Below are positions 24,813 through 30,766 of a stretch of DNA of 64,000 nucleotides, in pieces (positions within the stretch are counted from its first letter, which is position 1; each line of letters starts with the position of its first letter). The position numbers were made by a program, and so were the translations under genes. Under the pieces are notes generated by a model, which worked only from the letters and a program-made list of their open reading frames with translations, searched no databases and was not told the origin of the DNA. The stretch comes from a virus, in the IMG/VR virus record IMGVR_UViG_3300042502_001732, positions 62,001 to 126,000 of that record; one strand, given 5' to 3'.

Positions 24813-24890
24813 CTATTGAAACATTTGAATGACTACAACCATCCAGATGGCAAGGTTGAGTCCAATGACGATACCGAGTAATTCTTTCAT
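24813..24890 (-). CDS. Single-pass membrane micropeptide
   Basis: 25 residues: MKELLGIVIGLNLAIWMVVV then IQMFQ, almost entirely one membrane helix. Below usual length limits, but framed like its neighbours in the array. Function unknown. Confidence 0.5.
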   Translation of the reverse strand: MKELLGIVIGLNLAIWMVVVIQMFQ

Positions 24891-24906
24891 GATGTTAAGA
24901 TATGTT

Positions 24907-24975
24907 GTCGCCCCCTCAACTTTCTACTGCGTTGCTACGGGATCTTGTGAGTAGGGGAAACCACCCCAGGGCGAC
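24907..24975 (-). ncRNA. Putative cloverleaf-like structured RNA
   Basis: Ends pair as GTCGCCC / GGGCGAC (7 bp). Inside are GGGG-TGGTTT-CCCC, CTAC...GTAG and CAAC...GTTG stems, giving a cloverleaf outline of 69 bases. It lacks the TTCRA T-loop, so it is not a normal tRNA. Element copy 3 lies just upstream. Could be a small RNA or a 5' leader of the membrane micropeptide. Confidence 0.4.
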
Positions 24976-24981
24976 AAAAGG

Positions 24982-25005
24982 ATTATGTTCTAGTTTTTTA
25001 CTGGT
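24982..25005 (-). promoter_or_regulatory. Early leftward promoter element, copy 3
   Basis: -10 CATAAT; transcription would begin about at the structured RNA 24907-24975. Confidence 0.55.
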
Positions 25006-25198
25006 GGCCAGAGTAGTTTACTGGTTCGTCAGAGTCAACCTTGACGCACCAGCACTTCTTGGCTGTTTTCTTCTGGTAGTCAGTCCATGGCTTTGGGCCA
25101 AAGGCAGCTTCCCAAGCTGCCTTTTCTGTTGGGCCATCGCCCAGATTGCAATGTCGAAGGCAATTGATGCCCGATTGTCCTTTGATGATGTATTTCAT
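24998..25198 (-). CDS. Hypothetical small protein with Cys residues
   Basis: 66 residues: CLRHCNLGDGP, then EKAAWEAAFGPKPWTDYQKK and a CWCVKV strand. Not recognised. Element copy 4 is nine bases before its ATG. Confidence 0.65.
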   Translation of the reverse strand: MKYIIKGQSGINCLRHCNLGDGPTEKAAWEAAFGPKPWTDYQKKTAKKCWCVKVDSDEPVNYSGHQ

Positions 25199-25207
25199 GG
25201 CGAAACT

Positions 25208-25231
25208 ATTATGATCTAGTTTTTTACTGGT
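25208..25231 (-). promoter_or_regulatory. Early leftward promoter element, copy 4
   Basis: -10 CATAAT, nine bases to the ATG at 25198; the block overlaps the stop codon of the upstream gene. Confidence 0.6.
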
Positions 25232-25445
25232 TGACTTTAGCTTCCCAGTTGAAAATGTCGGCTTGACTGATCTTGATGCCGTGCTTGTAAAACAAGTGGG
25301 ACAACGCGAGTCGGCTCATGCCTTTCTTGCGGCACACTCTGATTGCCTTTCGATAAGGCTCACAGCGCTTCACAAAGGGAGCGGTGCGGCGTGGCATCGG
25401 AGTGTTGATGATTTGATTTGAGATGTGTGCGGATGATAGTTTCAT
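25224..25445 (-). CDS. Possible helix-turn-helix DNA-binding protein
   Basis: 73 residues, very basic. YRKAIRVCRKKGMSRLALSH then LFYKHGIKISQADIFNWE resembles small HTH regulators with a recognition helix near the end. An internal ATG at 25397 could be the start. A regulatory role is inferred only. Confidence 0.55.
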   Translation of the reverse strand: MKLSSAHISNQIINTPMPRRTAPFVKRCEPYRKAIRVCRKKGMSRLALSHLFYKHGIKISQADIFNWEAKVNQ

Positions 25446-25465
25446 AGTAGTGGTGTGGTATTGGA

Positions 25466-25489
25466 ATGATATTCTAGTTTTTTATTAGT
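25466..25489 (-). promoter_or_regulatory. Early leftward promoter element, copy 5
   Basis: -10 TATCAT; 20 bases to the ATG at 25445, the longest leader but one in the set. Confidence 0.6.
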
Positions 25490-25694
25490 TAAATCGGCAA
25501 ACCTCTTCAAAAATTCCTTCGTTGTTTTGGACATAAAAGGAACAATCGAGCATTTCCATTTCGTCGTCCACTTCGTCTTCCATTGGAGGGCCAAACTCAA
25601 TCACATCGCAAATTGGAGTGAAGTGAAGCTCCTTGTGCTTGTCGATGTAGCAAAGGAACAAATTGTCTACTGTGTAATCTTCTAGTGTATTCAT
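25485..25694 (-). CDS. Hypothetical acidic protein
   Basis: 69 residues from the ATG at 25694 (nine bases after element copy 6). VDNLFLCYIDKHKELHFTPI then an acidic tail with MEDEVDDEMEML. Not recognised. Confidence 0.65.
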   Translation of the reverse strand: MNTLEDYTVDNLFLCYIDKHKELHFTPICDVIEFGPPMEDEVDDEMEMLDCSFYVQNNEGIFEEVCRFN

Positions 25695-25703
25695 GGTATT
25701 GGA

Positions 25704-25726
25704 ATGATATTCTAGTTTTTTAATAC
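25704..25726 (-). promoter_or_regulatory. Early leftward promoter element, copy 6
   Basis: -10 TATCAT, nine bases to the ATG at 25694. Confidence 0.6.
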
Positions 25727-25923
25727 TCCCATTCTGGCTCGTATCCATCAGCGAAACGATCTTCGTATGCCGCATCGAGCCATGCGTCTTCGTTGCCCTC
25801 GTTGGTGAGGTCATAGGGAAGCAGGTCGTCTTGCAGATTGTAATGGGGATCATACAATGCTTCATCGCCGTATTCTTCAACAAAGACATTGTATGGGATG
25901 GTATCGGGTTCAATAGTATTCAT
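25720..25923 (-). CDS. Hypothetical very acidic protein
   Basis: 67 residues, more than a quarter Asp/Glu, with many Tyr. Not recognised; the charge suggests a nucleic-acid mimic or an inhibitor but this is speculative. Its start resembles that of 25485-25694 (MNT..). Confidence 0.65.
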   Translation of the reverse strand: MNTIEPDTIPYNVFVEEYGDEALYDPHYNLQDDLLPYDLTNEGNEDAWLDAAYEDRFADGYEPEWEY

Positions 25924-25932
25924 GGTAGTGTT

Positions 25933-25956
25933 AGGATAATTTAGTTTCTTACTGGT
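25933..25956 (-). promoter_or_regulatory. Early leftward promoter element, copy 7
   Basis: -10 TATCCT, nine bases to the ATG at 25923. Confidence 0.6.
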
Positions 25957-26092
25957 GATCCTTTAGGCGGATCAATCCATCGCTTTTCTGGCAAGCCGAT
26001 TGCCACGCACCGCCACGCTCTCCGTTGCGGCTTTTCTCTTGTGCCTATTTGATCGGTCGGCTTCCGTGTTCCTACTATGCGGGAACCTAACG
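25957..26092 (-). ncRNA. Putative structured RNA, gene-free spacer
   Basis: No convincing ORF. Reverse strand holds three hairpins: GTTCC...GGAAC, GGCAA-TCGGC-TTGCC and GATCC-GCCTAAA-GGATC. Element copy 8 sits where its promoter should be. The segment 26640-26705 is similar in layout, so these may be related small RNAs. Confidence 0.4.
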
Positions 26093-26099
26093 CAAATTC

Positions 26100-26123
26100 A
26101 TCATAACCTAGTTTTTAACTGGT
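26100..26123 (-). promoter_or_regulatory. Early leftward promoter element, copy 8
   Basis: -10 TATGAT; no start codon at the usual distance, so it may drive the structured RNA below 26092. Confidence 0.6.
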
Positions 26124-26242
26124 CAGATTTCGATGATGTCATCGTCATCGGCATAGGGATAAATCCCAGTATCGGGATCGTAAAGATCACCGAAAACGAT
26201 TTGCAATTCCAAGGTATCAAGTAGGGCGAGTAGGTCAATCAT
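26123..26242 (-). CDS. Hypothetical acidic small protein
   Basis: 39 residues (MIDLLALLDTLELQIVFGDL then an Asp-rich end). Element copy 9 lies nine bases upstream. Not recognised. Confidence 0.55.
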   Translation of the reverse strand: MIDLLALLDTLELQIVFGDLYDPDTGIYPYADDDDIIEI

Positions 26243-26251
26243 GGCAGGGTC

Positions 26252-26275
26252 ATCATAACCTAGTTTTTAACTAGT
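26252..26275 (-). promoter_or_regulatory. Early leftward promoter element, copy 9
   Basis: -10 TATGAT, nine bases to the ATG at 26242. Confidence 0.6.
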
Positions 26276-26286
26276 GGATTTGAGAT

Positions 26287-26320
26287 AAAAAAAGGGGAGA
26301 GTGAAAAATCACTCTCCCCT
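26287..26320 (-). terminator. Intrinsic terminator
   Basis: Perfect 12-bp stem AGGGGAGAGTGA with TCACTCTCCCCT, 4-base loop, seven T on the reverse strand. It ends the 26330-26605 transcript. Confidence 0.9.
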
Positions 26321-26329
26321 TGTGGATTG

Positions 26330-26605
26330 TTATGCGTTGGCTTTTGCCGCTTCCATTTCCGCGATCATCGCCTTGAGGCGTTCGATCTTGGCCGCAGTTT
26401 TGGTTTCAGCGCGTCCGTTGTGGATTGCCTTGGACTCGACCTCAAAAAGGTCAACGCCATCGGGAGTGAAGCGGTGGGACATTGCCACTTCGACAATGAC
26501 GCGCAATGCTTCGCCGTCATTCTTCAACTCAAATTCCTCTTTCAAGGATTGGATGAAGTCTTTGTCGCGGAGGGTGGGAACGATAGGATGCTGTTTATTT
26601 TTCAT
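26330..26605 (-). CDS. Hypothetical helical protein
   Basis: 91 residues: FIQSLKEEFELKNDGEALRV and a C-terminal coiled coil (AAKIERLKAMIAEMEAAKAN). Not recognised. Single-gene unit with element copy 10 nine bases upstream and a terminator downstream. Confidence 0.7.
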   Translation of the reverse strand: MKNKQHPIVPTLRDKDFIQSLKEEFELKNDGEALRVIVEVAMSHRFTPDGVDLFEVESKAIHNGRAETKTAAKIERLKAMIAEMEAAKANA

Positions 26606-26614
26606 AGCAAGGTC

Positions 26615-26638
26615 AGTGTATTCTAGTTTCTAACTGGT
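26615..26638 (-). promoter_or_regulatory. Early leftward promoter element, copy 10
   Basis: -10 TACACT, nine bases to the ATG at 26605. Confidence 0.6.
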
Positions 26639-26639
26639 C

Positions 26640-26700
26640 TCAACCTTTCAGGCAGGTATCATTCCATCAATCTTCTTGGCGATTGATTGCCGTTTGGTGC
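26640..26700 (-). ncRNA. Putative small structured RNA
   Basis: Gene-free spacer. Reverse strand has ATCAATC...GATTGAT and ACCT-GCCTGA-AAGGT hairpins, echoing 25957-26092. Element copy 11 lies just upstream. Only a 16-codon ORF is possible. Confidence 0.35.
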
Positions 26701-26707
26701 TGGCATC

Positions 26708-26731
26708 ATCATAACCTAGTTTCTAATTAGT
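26708..26731 (-). promoter_or_regulatory. Early leftward promoter element, copy 11
   Basis: -10 TATGAT; only the putative small RNA follows. Confidence 0.55.
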
Positions 26732-26800
26732 CATTGCAAATTCATCAATGAATGTTTCGAGAATGTCACTAGGTGCTTCAATGCTTATTGCGATAATCAT
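26723..26800 (-). CDS. Micropeptide
   Basis: 25 residues: MIIAISIEAPSDILETFIDE then FAMTN. Framed by element copies 11 and 12 exactly like longer genes in the array. Function unknown. Confidence 0.4.
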   Translation of the reverse strand: MIIAISIEAPSDILETFIDEFAMTN

Positions 26801-26808
26801 GCGGTTAA

Positions 26809-26832
26809 ATTTTATTTTAGTTTTTTATTAGT
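26809..26832 (-). promoter_or_regulatory. Early leftward promoter element, copy 12
   Basis: -10 TAAAAT, eight bases to the ATG at 26800. Confidence 0.55.
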
Positions 26833-26892
26833 CTGGTGTATTTTTTAACTTATTATGAATAGATTGTTATGGTTAAGATTCCAGATTGGAAT

Positions 26893-26943
26893 AAAAAGAT
26901 TCCGCTGGAGGATAATAATAACACAAAATTATCCTCCAGCGGA
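26893..26943 (-). terminator. Intrinsic terminator
   Basis: Perfect 16-bp stem TCCGCTGGAGGATAAT with its complement, 11-base loop, then ATCTTTTTATT on the reverse strand. It ends the transcript of 26992-27216. Confidence 0.88.
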
Positions 26944-26991
26944 TTTTACCACGATACTACACCTATAAAAAATTATATGATTTTAGGGAAA

Positions 26992-27216
26992 TTAGTCACA
27001 AAACAATCCCTTGCGTATCTTTCTTTTGCGATTCTTTGAAGGGGTATTTGCACAAGGCTTGAGCAAGCGCATAGGATTTTTGGATTTGACTGCTGTTAAA
27101 ATCCCGTGGATGAAGTATCCAAGGATTAGAATTGTTGTGAATCCAATTGAAAACCACACATAAAATGTGATGAATGTTTCGATTGTGAAGAATGATGTTG
27201 TTAGATATTCAATCAT
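26992..27216 (-). CDS. Membrane protein with basic tail
   Basis: 74 residues: a hydrophobic region (about 8-43, one or two helices: FVWFSIG-like, ILILGYFIHGIL) then a Lys/Arg-rich tail (SKNRKRKIRKG). Driven by a near-perfect sigma70 promoter six bases from its ATG. Function unknown. Confidence 0.7.
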   Translation of the reverse strand: MIEYLTTSFFTIETFITFYVWFSIGFTTILILGYFIHGILTAVKSKNPMRLLKPCANTPSKNRKRKIRKGLFCD

Positions 27217-27222
27217 AATTTG

Positions 27223-27250
27223 ATTATATAATAAAGTTATTGATTGTCAA
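27223..27250 (-). promoter_or_regulatory. Sigma70-type promoter
   Basis: Reverse strand TTGACA, 16-base spacer, TATAAT: both boxes are consensus. Only six bases separate the -10 from the ATG at 27216, so the mRNA should begin at or next to the start codon. Confidence 0.85.
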
Positions 27251-27253
27251 GAG

Positions 27254-27306
27254 AGTTGCATTGGTAGCCAAGGAATTAGTTATATGAAACGAACGCAAGA
27301 GATTTT
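27254..27306. repeat. Inverted repeat / long hairpin in gene-free spacer
   Basis: GTAGCCAAGGAA pairs with TTCCTTGGCTAC across about 28 bases. The spacer 27251-27453 has no gene; its other notable content is the conserved element at 27340-27400. Confidence 0.7.
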
Positions 27307-27339
27307 CCTTGGCTACCTTTGCAAAATTATCGTATACCA

Positions 27340-27403
27340 GCAAGCGCATCAGCCACTATGCGTTTTATCAGACTTAATAATGTATGTAGAACTCACAAAG
27401 TTG
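27340..27403. repeat. Conserved noncoding element, copy A
   Basis: AGCCACTATGCGTTTTATCA and, about 25 bases on, ACAAAGTTGTGAT recur at 34355-34415 (AGCCATTATGCGTTTTATCA, ACAAAGTTGTGAT). No ORF. The paired blocks suggest a regulatory site or RNA. Confidence 0.6.
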
Positions 27404-27453
27404 TGATGACAAACTGATTATATTATCATCGCAACTTTATAAACATCATTTTA

Positions 27454-27618
27454 TCATTTACCAGATGAGATTACTTCGTGTGTTTTGGGATTGATCATTC
27501 TCACCAGATAGTCAATGATGAATTGAGTTGAGTCTTCTCCTATTGGATGGCTACCTAGTTGGTTGCCCATGCGATAAGTTAGATAGTTTTCGTGGATGGT
27601 AAAGACTAGATGGTTCAT
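27454..27618 (-). CDS. Hypothetical small protein
   Basis: 54 residues, MNHLVFTIHENYLTYRMGNQ onward. Not recognised. Its ATGA overlaps the stop of the upstream gene, so the two are coupled. Confidence 0.55.
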   Translation of the reverse strand: MNHLVFTIHENYLTYRMGNQLGSHPIGEDSTQFIIDYLVRMINPKTHEVISSGK

Positions 27619-27920
27619 TGTTTGGAATGTTTGATGTGAAAAGCCACAAAGTCTTCTGCGAGATTATCAATTAGTTCTTCAACAAAAGCACTGGCATCAT
27701 CCATTGGGTGAAGTTCAAACTTTGAAACCGCATCCCAAACTTCGATTTGCTTTTGATCTTCCTGCTGTTCTGATGTGCTGTATTCATCAGCGAGCAAAGC
27801 GAGAGAGAGTCTTTCAGCACTCCAATCTTTGGGCCATTTGGAAAGGAAATGACCTGCGGCGATTAGGTATGCTTCGGCGTGGAGGGGATTGTTAGTGTCG
27901 AGGAGGATGTAGTCTTGCAT
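27615..27920 (-). CDS. Hypothetical acidic protein
   Basis: 101 residues, helical, with AEAYLIAAGHFLSKWPKDWS and a C-terminal VEELIDNLAEDFVAFHIKH. Not recognised. First of a coupled pair with 27454-27618. Confidence 0.65.
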   Translation of the reverse strand: MQDYILLDTNNPLHAEAYLIAAGHFLSKWPKDWSAERLSLALLADEYSTSEQQEDQKQIEVWDAVSKFELHPMDDASAFVEELIDNLAEDFVAFHIKHSKQ

Positions 27921-27929
27921 GGCGTGAGG

Positions 27930-28148
27930 TTAGTTGTTTTGGGATTGCTTGTCAACAAGTTCTTTCGCGATTTCTTCTTTGAGGTCTTCCAGTAGATCAA
28001 TGAAGTCAGAGAGTTCATCGTCCATAAGAAACATAGGAAGAATGCGGTCAATGATTGGTTCAGCAGGAAGCTCCCTTGTCAATTCGTAGTAACGCTTGAG
28101 TTTACAAGTATCGTGTGCGAACTCACCGATTTGTTTGATTGGTTGCAT
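27930..28148 (-). CDS. Hypothetical small protein
   Basis: 72 residues, MQPIKQIGEFAHDTCKLKRY then an acidic end (FIDLLEDLKEEIAKELVDKQ). Shares the MQPI start with 28151-28312, suggesting a duplicated start region. Confidence 0.65.
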   Translation of the reverse strand: MQPIKQIGEFAHDTCKLKRYYELTRELPAEPIIDRILPMFLMDDELSDFIDLLEDLKEEIAKELVDKQSQNN

Positions 28149-28150
28149 GG

Positions 28151-28312
28151 TTATTGTTCGATGAGGTTATTTTGTTTACAAAACTCGGCAATTACACCAT
28201 TCATCTCCGTAAGAAAGTCGGAGATCATGAGTTCCTTGTCGAATGAGACTTCGTTGCCTTCGATGCAATATAAAAGGTCAACTTGGATTGTGGGTGGATT
28301 GATTGGTTGCAT
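28151..28312 (-). CDS. Hypothetical small protein
   Basis: 53 residues: MQPINPPTIQVDLLYCIEGN, then FDKELMISDFLTEMNGVIAE. Not recognised. Packed with two bases before the next gene. Confidence 0.55.
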   Translation of the reverse strand: MQPINPPTIQVDLLYCIEGNEVSFDKELMISDFLTEMNGVIAEFCKQNNLIEQ

Positions 28313-28317
28313 GGTGA

Positions 28318-28482
28318 TTAGTCGTCAGCGTGGTGAGTTTCCATTAGTTCAGCAAGATAGCCGCGAATTTCATCAGCGGTTTCGCTTTCTCCTCCAGAGT
28401 ATTCGTTAACAAGATCGAGAGCTTGATTGGCGATTTCCTCAAGGGCTTCAATTGTGTTTAGTAGTTTTTCGATTGTGGTCAT
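28318..28482 (-). CDS. Hypothetical small helical protein
   Basis: 54 residues (MTTIEKLLNTIEALEEIANQ ... MetGluThrHisHis end). Element copy 13 lies six bases upstream of its ATG. Not recognised. Confidence 0.6.
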   Translation of the reverse strand: MTTIEKLLNTIEALEEIANQALDLVNEYSGGESETADEIRGYLAELMETHHADD

Positions 28483-28488
28483 GTCAAT

Positions 28489-28512
28489 AGTATAGTTTAG
28501 TTTCTTATTAGT
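28489..28512 (-). promoter_or_regulatory. Early leftward promoter element, copy 13
   Basis: -10 TATACT, six bases to the ATG at 28482. Confidence 0.65.
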
Positions 28513-28520
28513 GAAAGTGT

Positions 28521-28618
28521 GCTCCCCGCTAGGAGTCGAACCTAGGCTTCCAAGCTATCAGCAAAGCTATCCATGGTTTGCTTTGCTTTAGTGTTTGGTG
28601 TGCCAGCGCATCGGGGAG
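28521..28618 (-). tRNA. tRNA-like RNA, isotype not assignable
   Basis: Reverse strand has a perfect 7-bp acceptor stem (CTCCCCG / CGGGGAG) and a perfect T arm CTAGG-TTCGACT-CCTAG with the universal TTCRA. The 60 bases between do not form normal D and anticodon arms; the best stem is AGCAAAG/CTTTGCT with a large loop. No CCA is encoded. Element copy 14 puts the -10 box nine bases from its 5' end. It could be a divergent class II tRNA or a tRNA mimic. Confidence 0.55.
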
Positions 28619-28626
28619 GTGAGCTT

Positions 28627-28649
28627 ATTGTAAGTTAGTTTTTTATTAG
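28627..28649 (-). promoter_or_regulatory. Early leftward promoter element, copy 14
   Basis: -10 TACAAT ends nine bases before the tRNA-like 5' end, so the transcript can start directly at that RNA. This supports the promoter reading of the whole element family. Confidence 0.6.
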
Positions 28650-29128
28650 ACGCTGGCAGGAATTTCTTCGTCCTCGTCGTATTCGACAAAGTTAAAGTTT
28701 TCTTTTGCAAACTCCGTGACATCAGCATCATCGACTTGGTTGTCGTCAATTTGACCTTCGGAGATGATAGCAGTCCCAGCAAACCAGCAACCGCTCTCAA
28801 AGTAGTCCAGCGTGAATTGATCGTTTGGAAACATTTCAGACAAAGCGGCAATGGCTTGAAGTGGTGGACTCCAAGCAGTCATAAAGGTTGCTTGAAAGTC
28901 TGCGATCTCGGAGATGAGTTGGTCAGCAACTTCACGCTGCTCTTCTTCGCTCAAGTCCCATTTGGTTCCCCAGTTTTCAAGTCTCCAATCATACCATCCA
29001 TTGCCCTCAAGCAATTCGGGTGGCGTGGGTTTGATCTTCTCAAAAGAAAGACCATTTTCTTTTAGATAGCTTTCCAATTCTGGACTGCAATCCATGATCG
29101 ACAATTTGTTTTCGCACCAGTTAGGCAT
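28646..29128 (-). CDS. DUF1281-like (ferredoxin-like) protein
   Basis: 160 residues. MPNWCENKLSIMD, YDWRLENWGTKWDL, TAWSPPLQAIAALSEMFP and LDYFESGCWFAGTA match the DUF1281 / YubB family found on plasmids and phages, order and spacing included. No established activity. Element copy 15 lies six bases upstream. Confidence 0.8.
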   Translation of the reverse strand: MPNWCENKLSIMDCSPELESYLKENGLSFEKIKPTPPELLEGNGWYDWRLENWGTKWDLSEEEQREVADQLISEIADFQATFMTAWSPPLQAIAALSEMFPNDQFTLDYFESGCWFAGTAIISEGQIDDNQVDDADVTEFAKENFNFVEYDEDEEIPASV

Positions 29129-29134
29129 AGTAGT

Positions 29135-29158
29135 AGTATAGTTTAGTTTCTTATTAGT
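29135..29158 (-). promoter_or_regulatory. Early leftward promoter element, copy 15
   Basis: -10 TATACT, six bases to the ATG at 29128. Confidence 0.65.
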
Positions 29159-29402
29159 TGATCTTCATCAAAGAAAGAAGTTTCAATGTGATTGGCTTTT
29201 CAGCAACATGGAAGAAGAAACCATATTCCAAAACCTCAATGTCGCCATCGACTTCGGCAAGAGAAATATAGTCATCGCCGTGATTATCAGCAACGAATGG
29301 GCCTTCGTCATCATAGCCGATAAAGTAAAGCGTATCGTTTAGATCGACAGCATAAGCGTCACCAAGTTCTTCGTGTAGTTGTTCAAGTGTGGTTGTTTGC
29401 AT
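29154..29402 (-). CDS. Hypothetical acidic beta-rich protein
   Basis: 82 residues: DLNDTLYFIGYDDEGPFVAD then ISLAEVDGDIEVLEYGFFFH. Not recognised. Nine bases after element copy 16. Confidence 0.65.
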   Translation of the reverse strand: MQTTTLEQLHEELGDAYAVDLNDTLYFIGYDDEGPFVADNHGDDYISLAEVDGDIEVLEYGFFFHVAEKPITLKLLSLMKIN

Positions 29403-29411
29403 GTTGTTAGT

Positions 29412-29435
29412 AGTATAGTTTAGTTTCTTATTAGT
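29412..29435 (-). promoter_or_regulatory. Early leftward promoter element, copy 16
   Basis: -10 TATACT, nine bases to the ATG at 29402. Confidence 0.65.
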
Positions 29436-29515
29436 GTATGGGAGTATCTCAAGTCTTCTTCGCTGTTGAAGGTGATGAAGTATTCAATTTCGGTCATATT
29501 AGGGTAGTTTGACAT
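29420..29515 (-). pseudogene. Truncated copy of the MTEMEYF family gene
   Basis: 31 codons. MTEIEYFITFNSEEDLRYSH matches the first 15 residues of the 66-residue protein at 35441-35641 (MTEMEYFITFNSEED), then diverges and runs through an early element to a stop. Likely a fragment left by duplication. Confidence 0.65.
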
Positions 29516-29537
29516 GGTATTAGTGGTGGTATTTGTA

Positions 29538-29717
29538 TTAGAGGAGATTGTGATCAATGTAGTCTTGAATGGATGGAATGCTTTCCATGTATTGCTGCAG
29601 ATCAGCAATAATATCATCTAGATTCTCGCGGTTGTGAGTGTGGGGGCAACCAAGGTTGTTGTTGACAAGCTTGAGGATTTGCTCTGCGATTTCTTCGTGG
29701 GTTGGGTAGTGTTTCAT
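29538..29717 (-). CDS. Hypothetical small protein
   Basis: 59 residues: MKHYPTHEEIAEQILKLVNN, then a Cys/His pair (GCPHTHNRENL) and a helical end. Not recognised; no early element upstream. Confidence 0.55.
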   Translation of the reverse strand: MKHYPTHEEIAEQILKLVNNNLGCPHTHNRENLDDIIADLQQYMESIPSIQDYIDHNLL

Positions 29718-29762
29718 ATTGTTGCTTATATGGCTTTAGTGTAGGTTAGGAGTTGGGGTTAG

Positions 29763-29951
29763 TCAAATTTTTTCTGCATCCAAGTCGATGCCGTCATAGT
29801 CAACCCAGAAAGATCCTTCGATGTAGGAGCTTTCTTTGGGCAAAGGTCTTTCATCTTGTTCCGCGAGTTCAATCGCATCTTGCAATGATTCAGCTTCAAT
29901 TTCCATGTATCCGTAAGATTCCCAGACACAGGGGATTTTGTATGTTTTCAT
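29763..29951 (-). CDS. Hypothetical small protein
   Basis: 62 residues: MKTYKIPCVWESYGYMEIEA, SLQDAIELAEQ, LPKESSYIEGSFWVDYDGI. The W...G.I.VEA / A..A / LP....Y.EGSF order is common in small phage proteins as I recall; function unknown. Nine bases after element copy 17. Confidence 0.68.
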   Translation of the reverse strand: MKTYKIPCVWESYGYMEIEAESLQDAIELAEQDERPLPKESSYIEGSFWVDYDGIDLDAEKI

Positions 29952-29960
29952 GTTGTTAGT

Positions 29961-29984
29961 AGTATAGTTTAGTTTCTTATTAGT
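29961..29984 (-). promoter_or_regulatory. Early leftward promoter element, copy 17
   Basis: -10 TATACT, nine bases to the ATG at 29951. Confidence 0.65.
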
Positions 29985-30120
29985 CTACGAGAAACCTGCG
30001 CTTCCATTGTGATTCTTGCACTTGTTTATCAAGCCAAGATTGTTGTTGAAAGATGCGGATTCCATACACAGGTTTTTGTTTTGTAAAAAACAATGATATG
30101 ATTTGGTCGAGTAGCTTCAT
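29980..30120 (-). CDS. Hypothetical small protein
   Basis: 46 residues, basic: MKLLDQIISLFFTKQKPVYG then a Gln-rich, Trp-containing tail. The N-terminus could be an amphipathic membrane anchor. Six bases after element copy 18. Confidence 0.55.
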   Translation of the reverse strand: MKLLDQIISLFFTKQKPVYGIRIFQQQSWLDKQVQESQWKRRFLVD

Positions 30121-30126
30121 GTTGTT

Positions 30127-30150
30127 ATGATAGTTTAGTTTTTTATTATT
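30127..30150 (-). promoter_or_regulatory. Early leftward promoter element, copy 18
   Basis: -10 TATCAT, six bases to the ATG at 30120. Confidence 0.65.
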
Positions 30151-30499
30151 ACCTTGCATTTAGAGCATACACAAGTCGGTTGTTAATAATGACACCATCG
30201 GCTTTGTCAATATACTTTGTTCCATCAAAGAATCTTTCTTTTAGATATGGATTGTATCCTACGATTTGGTATTGATGTTGAGTGGGATCAAGTTCATTGG
30301 TAGGTTCTCCAATAATAAATGCGTGGACATTTTTCCTCTTTTGTTGCAACACTCTTTGTCTTCCTGCTTCACTCACCTTGAATGAAACATTCTTGAGATG
30401 TATTGCATCAACATGACGCATGACTTTCCACACGCCATTGACTTTCTCTTGAACACTCAAGCGTTTTTTATGTAGATTGTAGTAGACGCGAACATTCAT
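30149..30499 (-). CDS. Conserved phage protein, function unknown
   Basis: 116 residues, basic. VRVYYNLHKKRLSVQEKVNG, HLKNVSFKVSEAGRQRVLQQ and KRKNVHAFIIGEP form a pattern I recall from many phages with no assigned role. Its end overlaps element copy 18. Confidence 0.7.
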   Translation of the reverse strand: MNVRVYYNLHKKRLSVQEKVNGVWKVMRHVDAIHLKNVSFKVSEAGRQRVLQQKRKNVHAFIIGEPTNELDPTQHQYQIVGYNPYLKERFFDGTKYIDKADGVIINNRLVYALNAR

Positions 30500-30503
30500 A
30501 AGT

Positions 30504-30686
30504 TTATTGAGCTAGTTTTTGAAGGGCTTCAAGACAATCAAGGCGGGTCTTTTTTCCCGTGATTGCTTTGGCAGTTTTGAATACGAGATTGCGACTATGC
30601 CGCATTCCCATGATTTCAAGTTTCAATCCGCTGATAAGGACACGCAAGCGGTATCCATCAATTTGTTCTTTAGTAGTTAGTATCAT
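30504..30686 (-). CDS. Hypothetical small basic protein
   Basis: 60 residues: YRLRVLISGLKLEIMGMRHS, then KTAKAITGKKTRLDCLEAL. GAGGT, a fair Shine-Dalgarno, lies five bases before the ATG inside the nine-base gap after element copy 19. Function unknown. Confidence 0.65.
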   Translation of the reverse strand: MILTTKEQIDGYRLRVLISGLKLEIMGMRHSRNLVFKTAKAITGKKTRLDCLEALQKLAQ

Positions 30687-30695
30687 AGCGACCTC

Positions 30696-30719
30696 AGTAT
30701 ATTCTAGTTTTTTATTATT
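30696..30719 (-). promoter_or_regulatory. Early leftward promoter element, copy 19
   Basis: -10 TATACT, nine bases to the ATG at 30686. Confidence 0.65.
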
Positions 30720-30766
30720 AAAATAAGGGCAGTTTTATGTCATACCCAGGACATTGCTACTACTAC

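Noticed and set aside
24902-25219. Rightward 105-codon ORF
   Set aside because: Shadow of the reverse gene 24998-25198 and the structured RNA; no start signal.
25485-25913. Longer reading of the 25485 gene starting near 25913
   Set aside because: It would cover the gene 25720-25923 in another frame and ignores element copy 6, which points to the ATG at 25694.
26000-26224. Rightward 74-codon ORF
   Set aside because: Lies over reverse-strand hairpins, an early element and a real small gene; poor codon pattern, opposite to all neighbours.
28521-28618. Assigning the tRNA-like RNA as Met or Gln from CAT or TTG in the middle
   Set aside because: No 5-bp anticodon stem with a 7-base loop can be drawn around either triplet.
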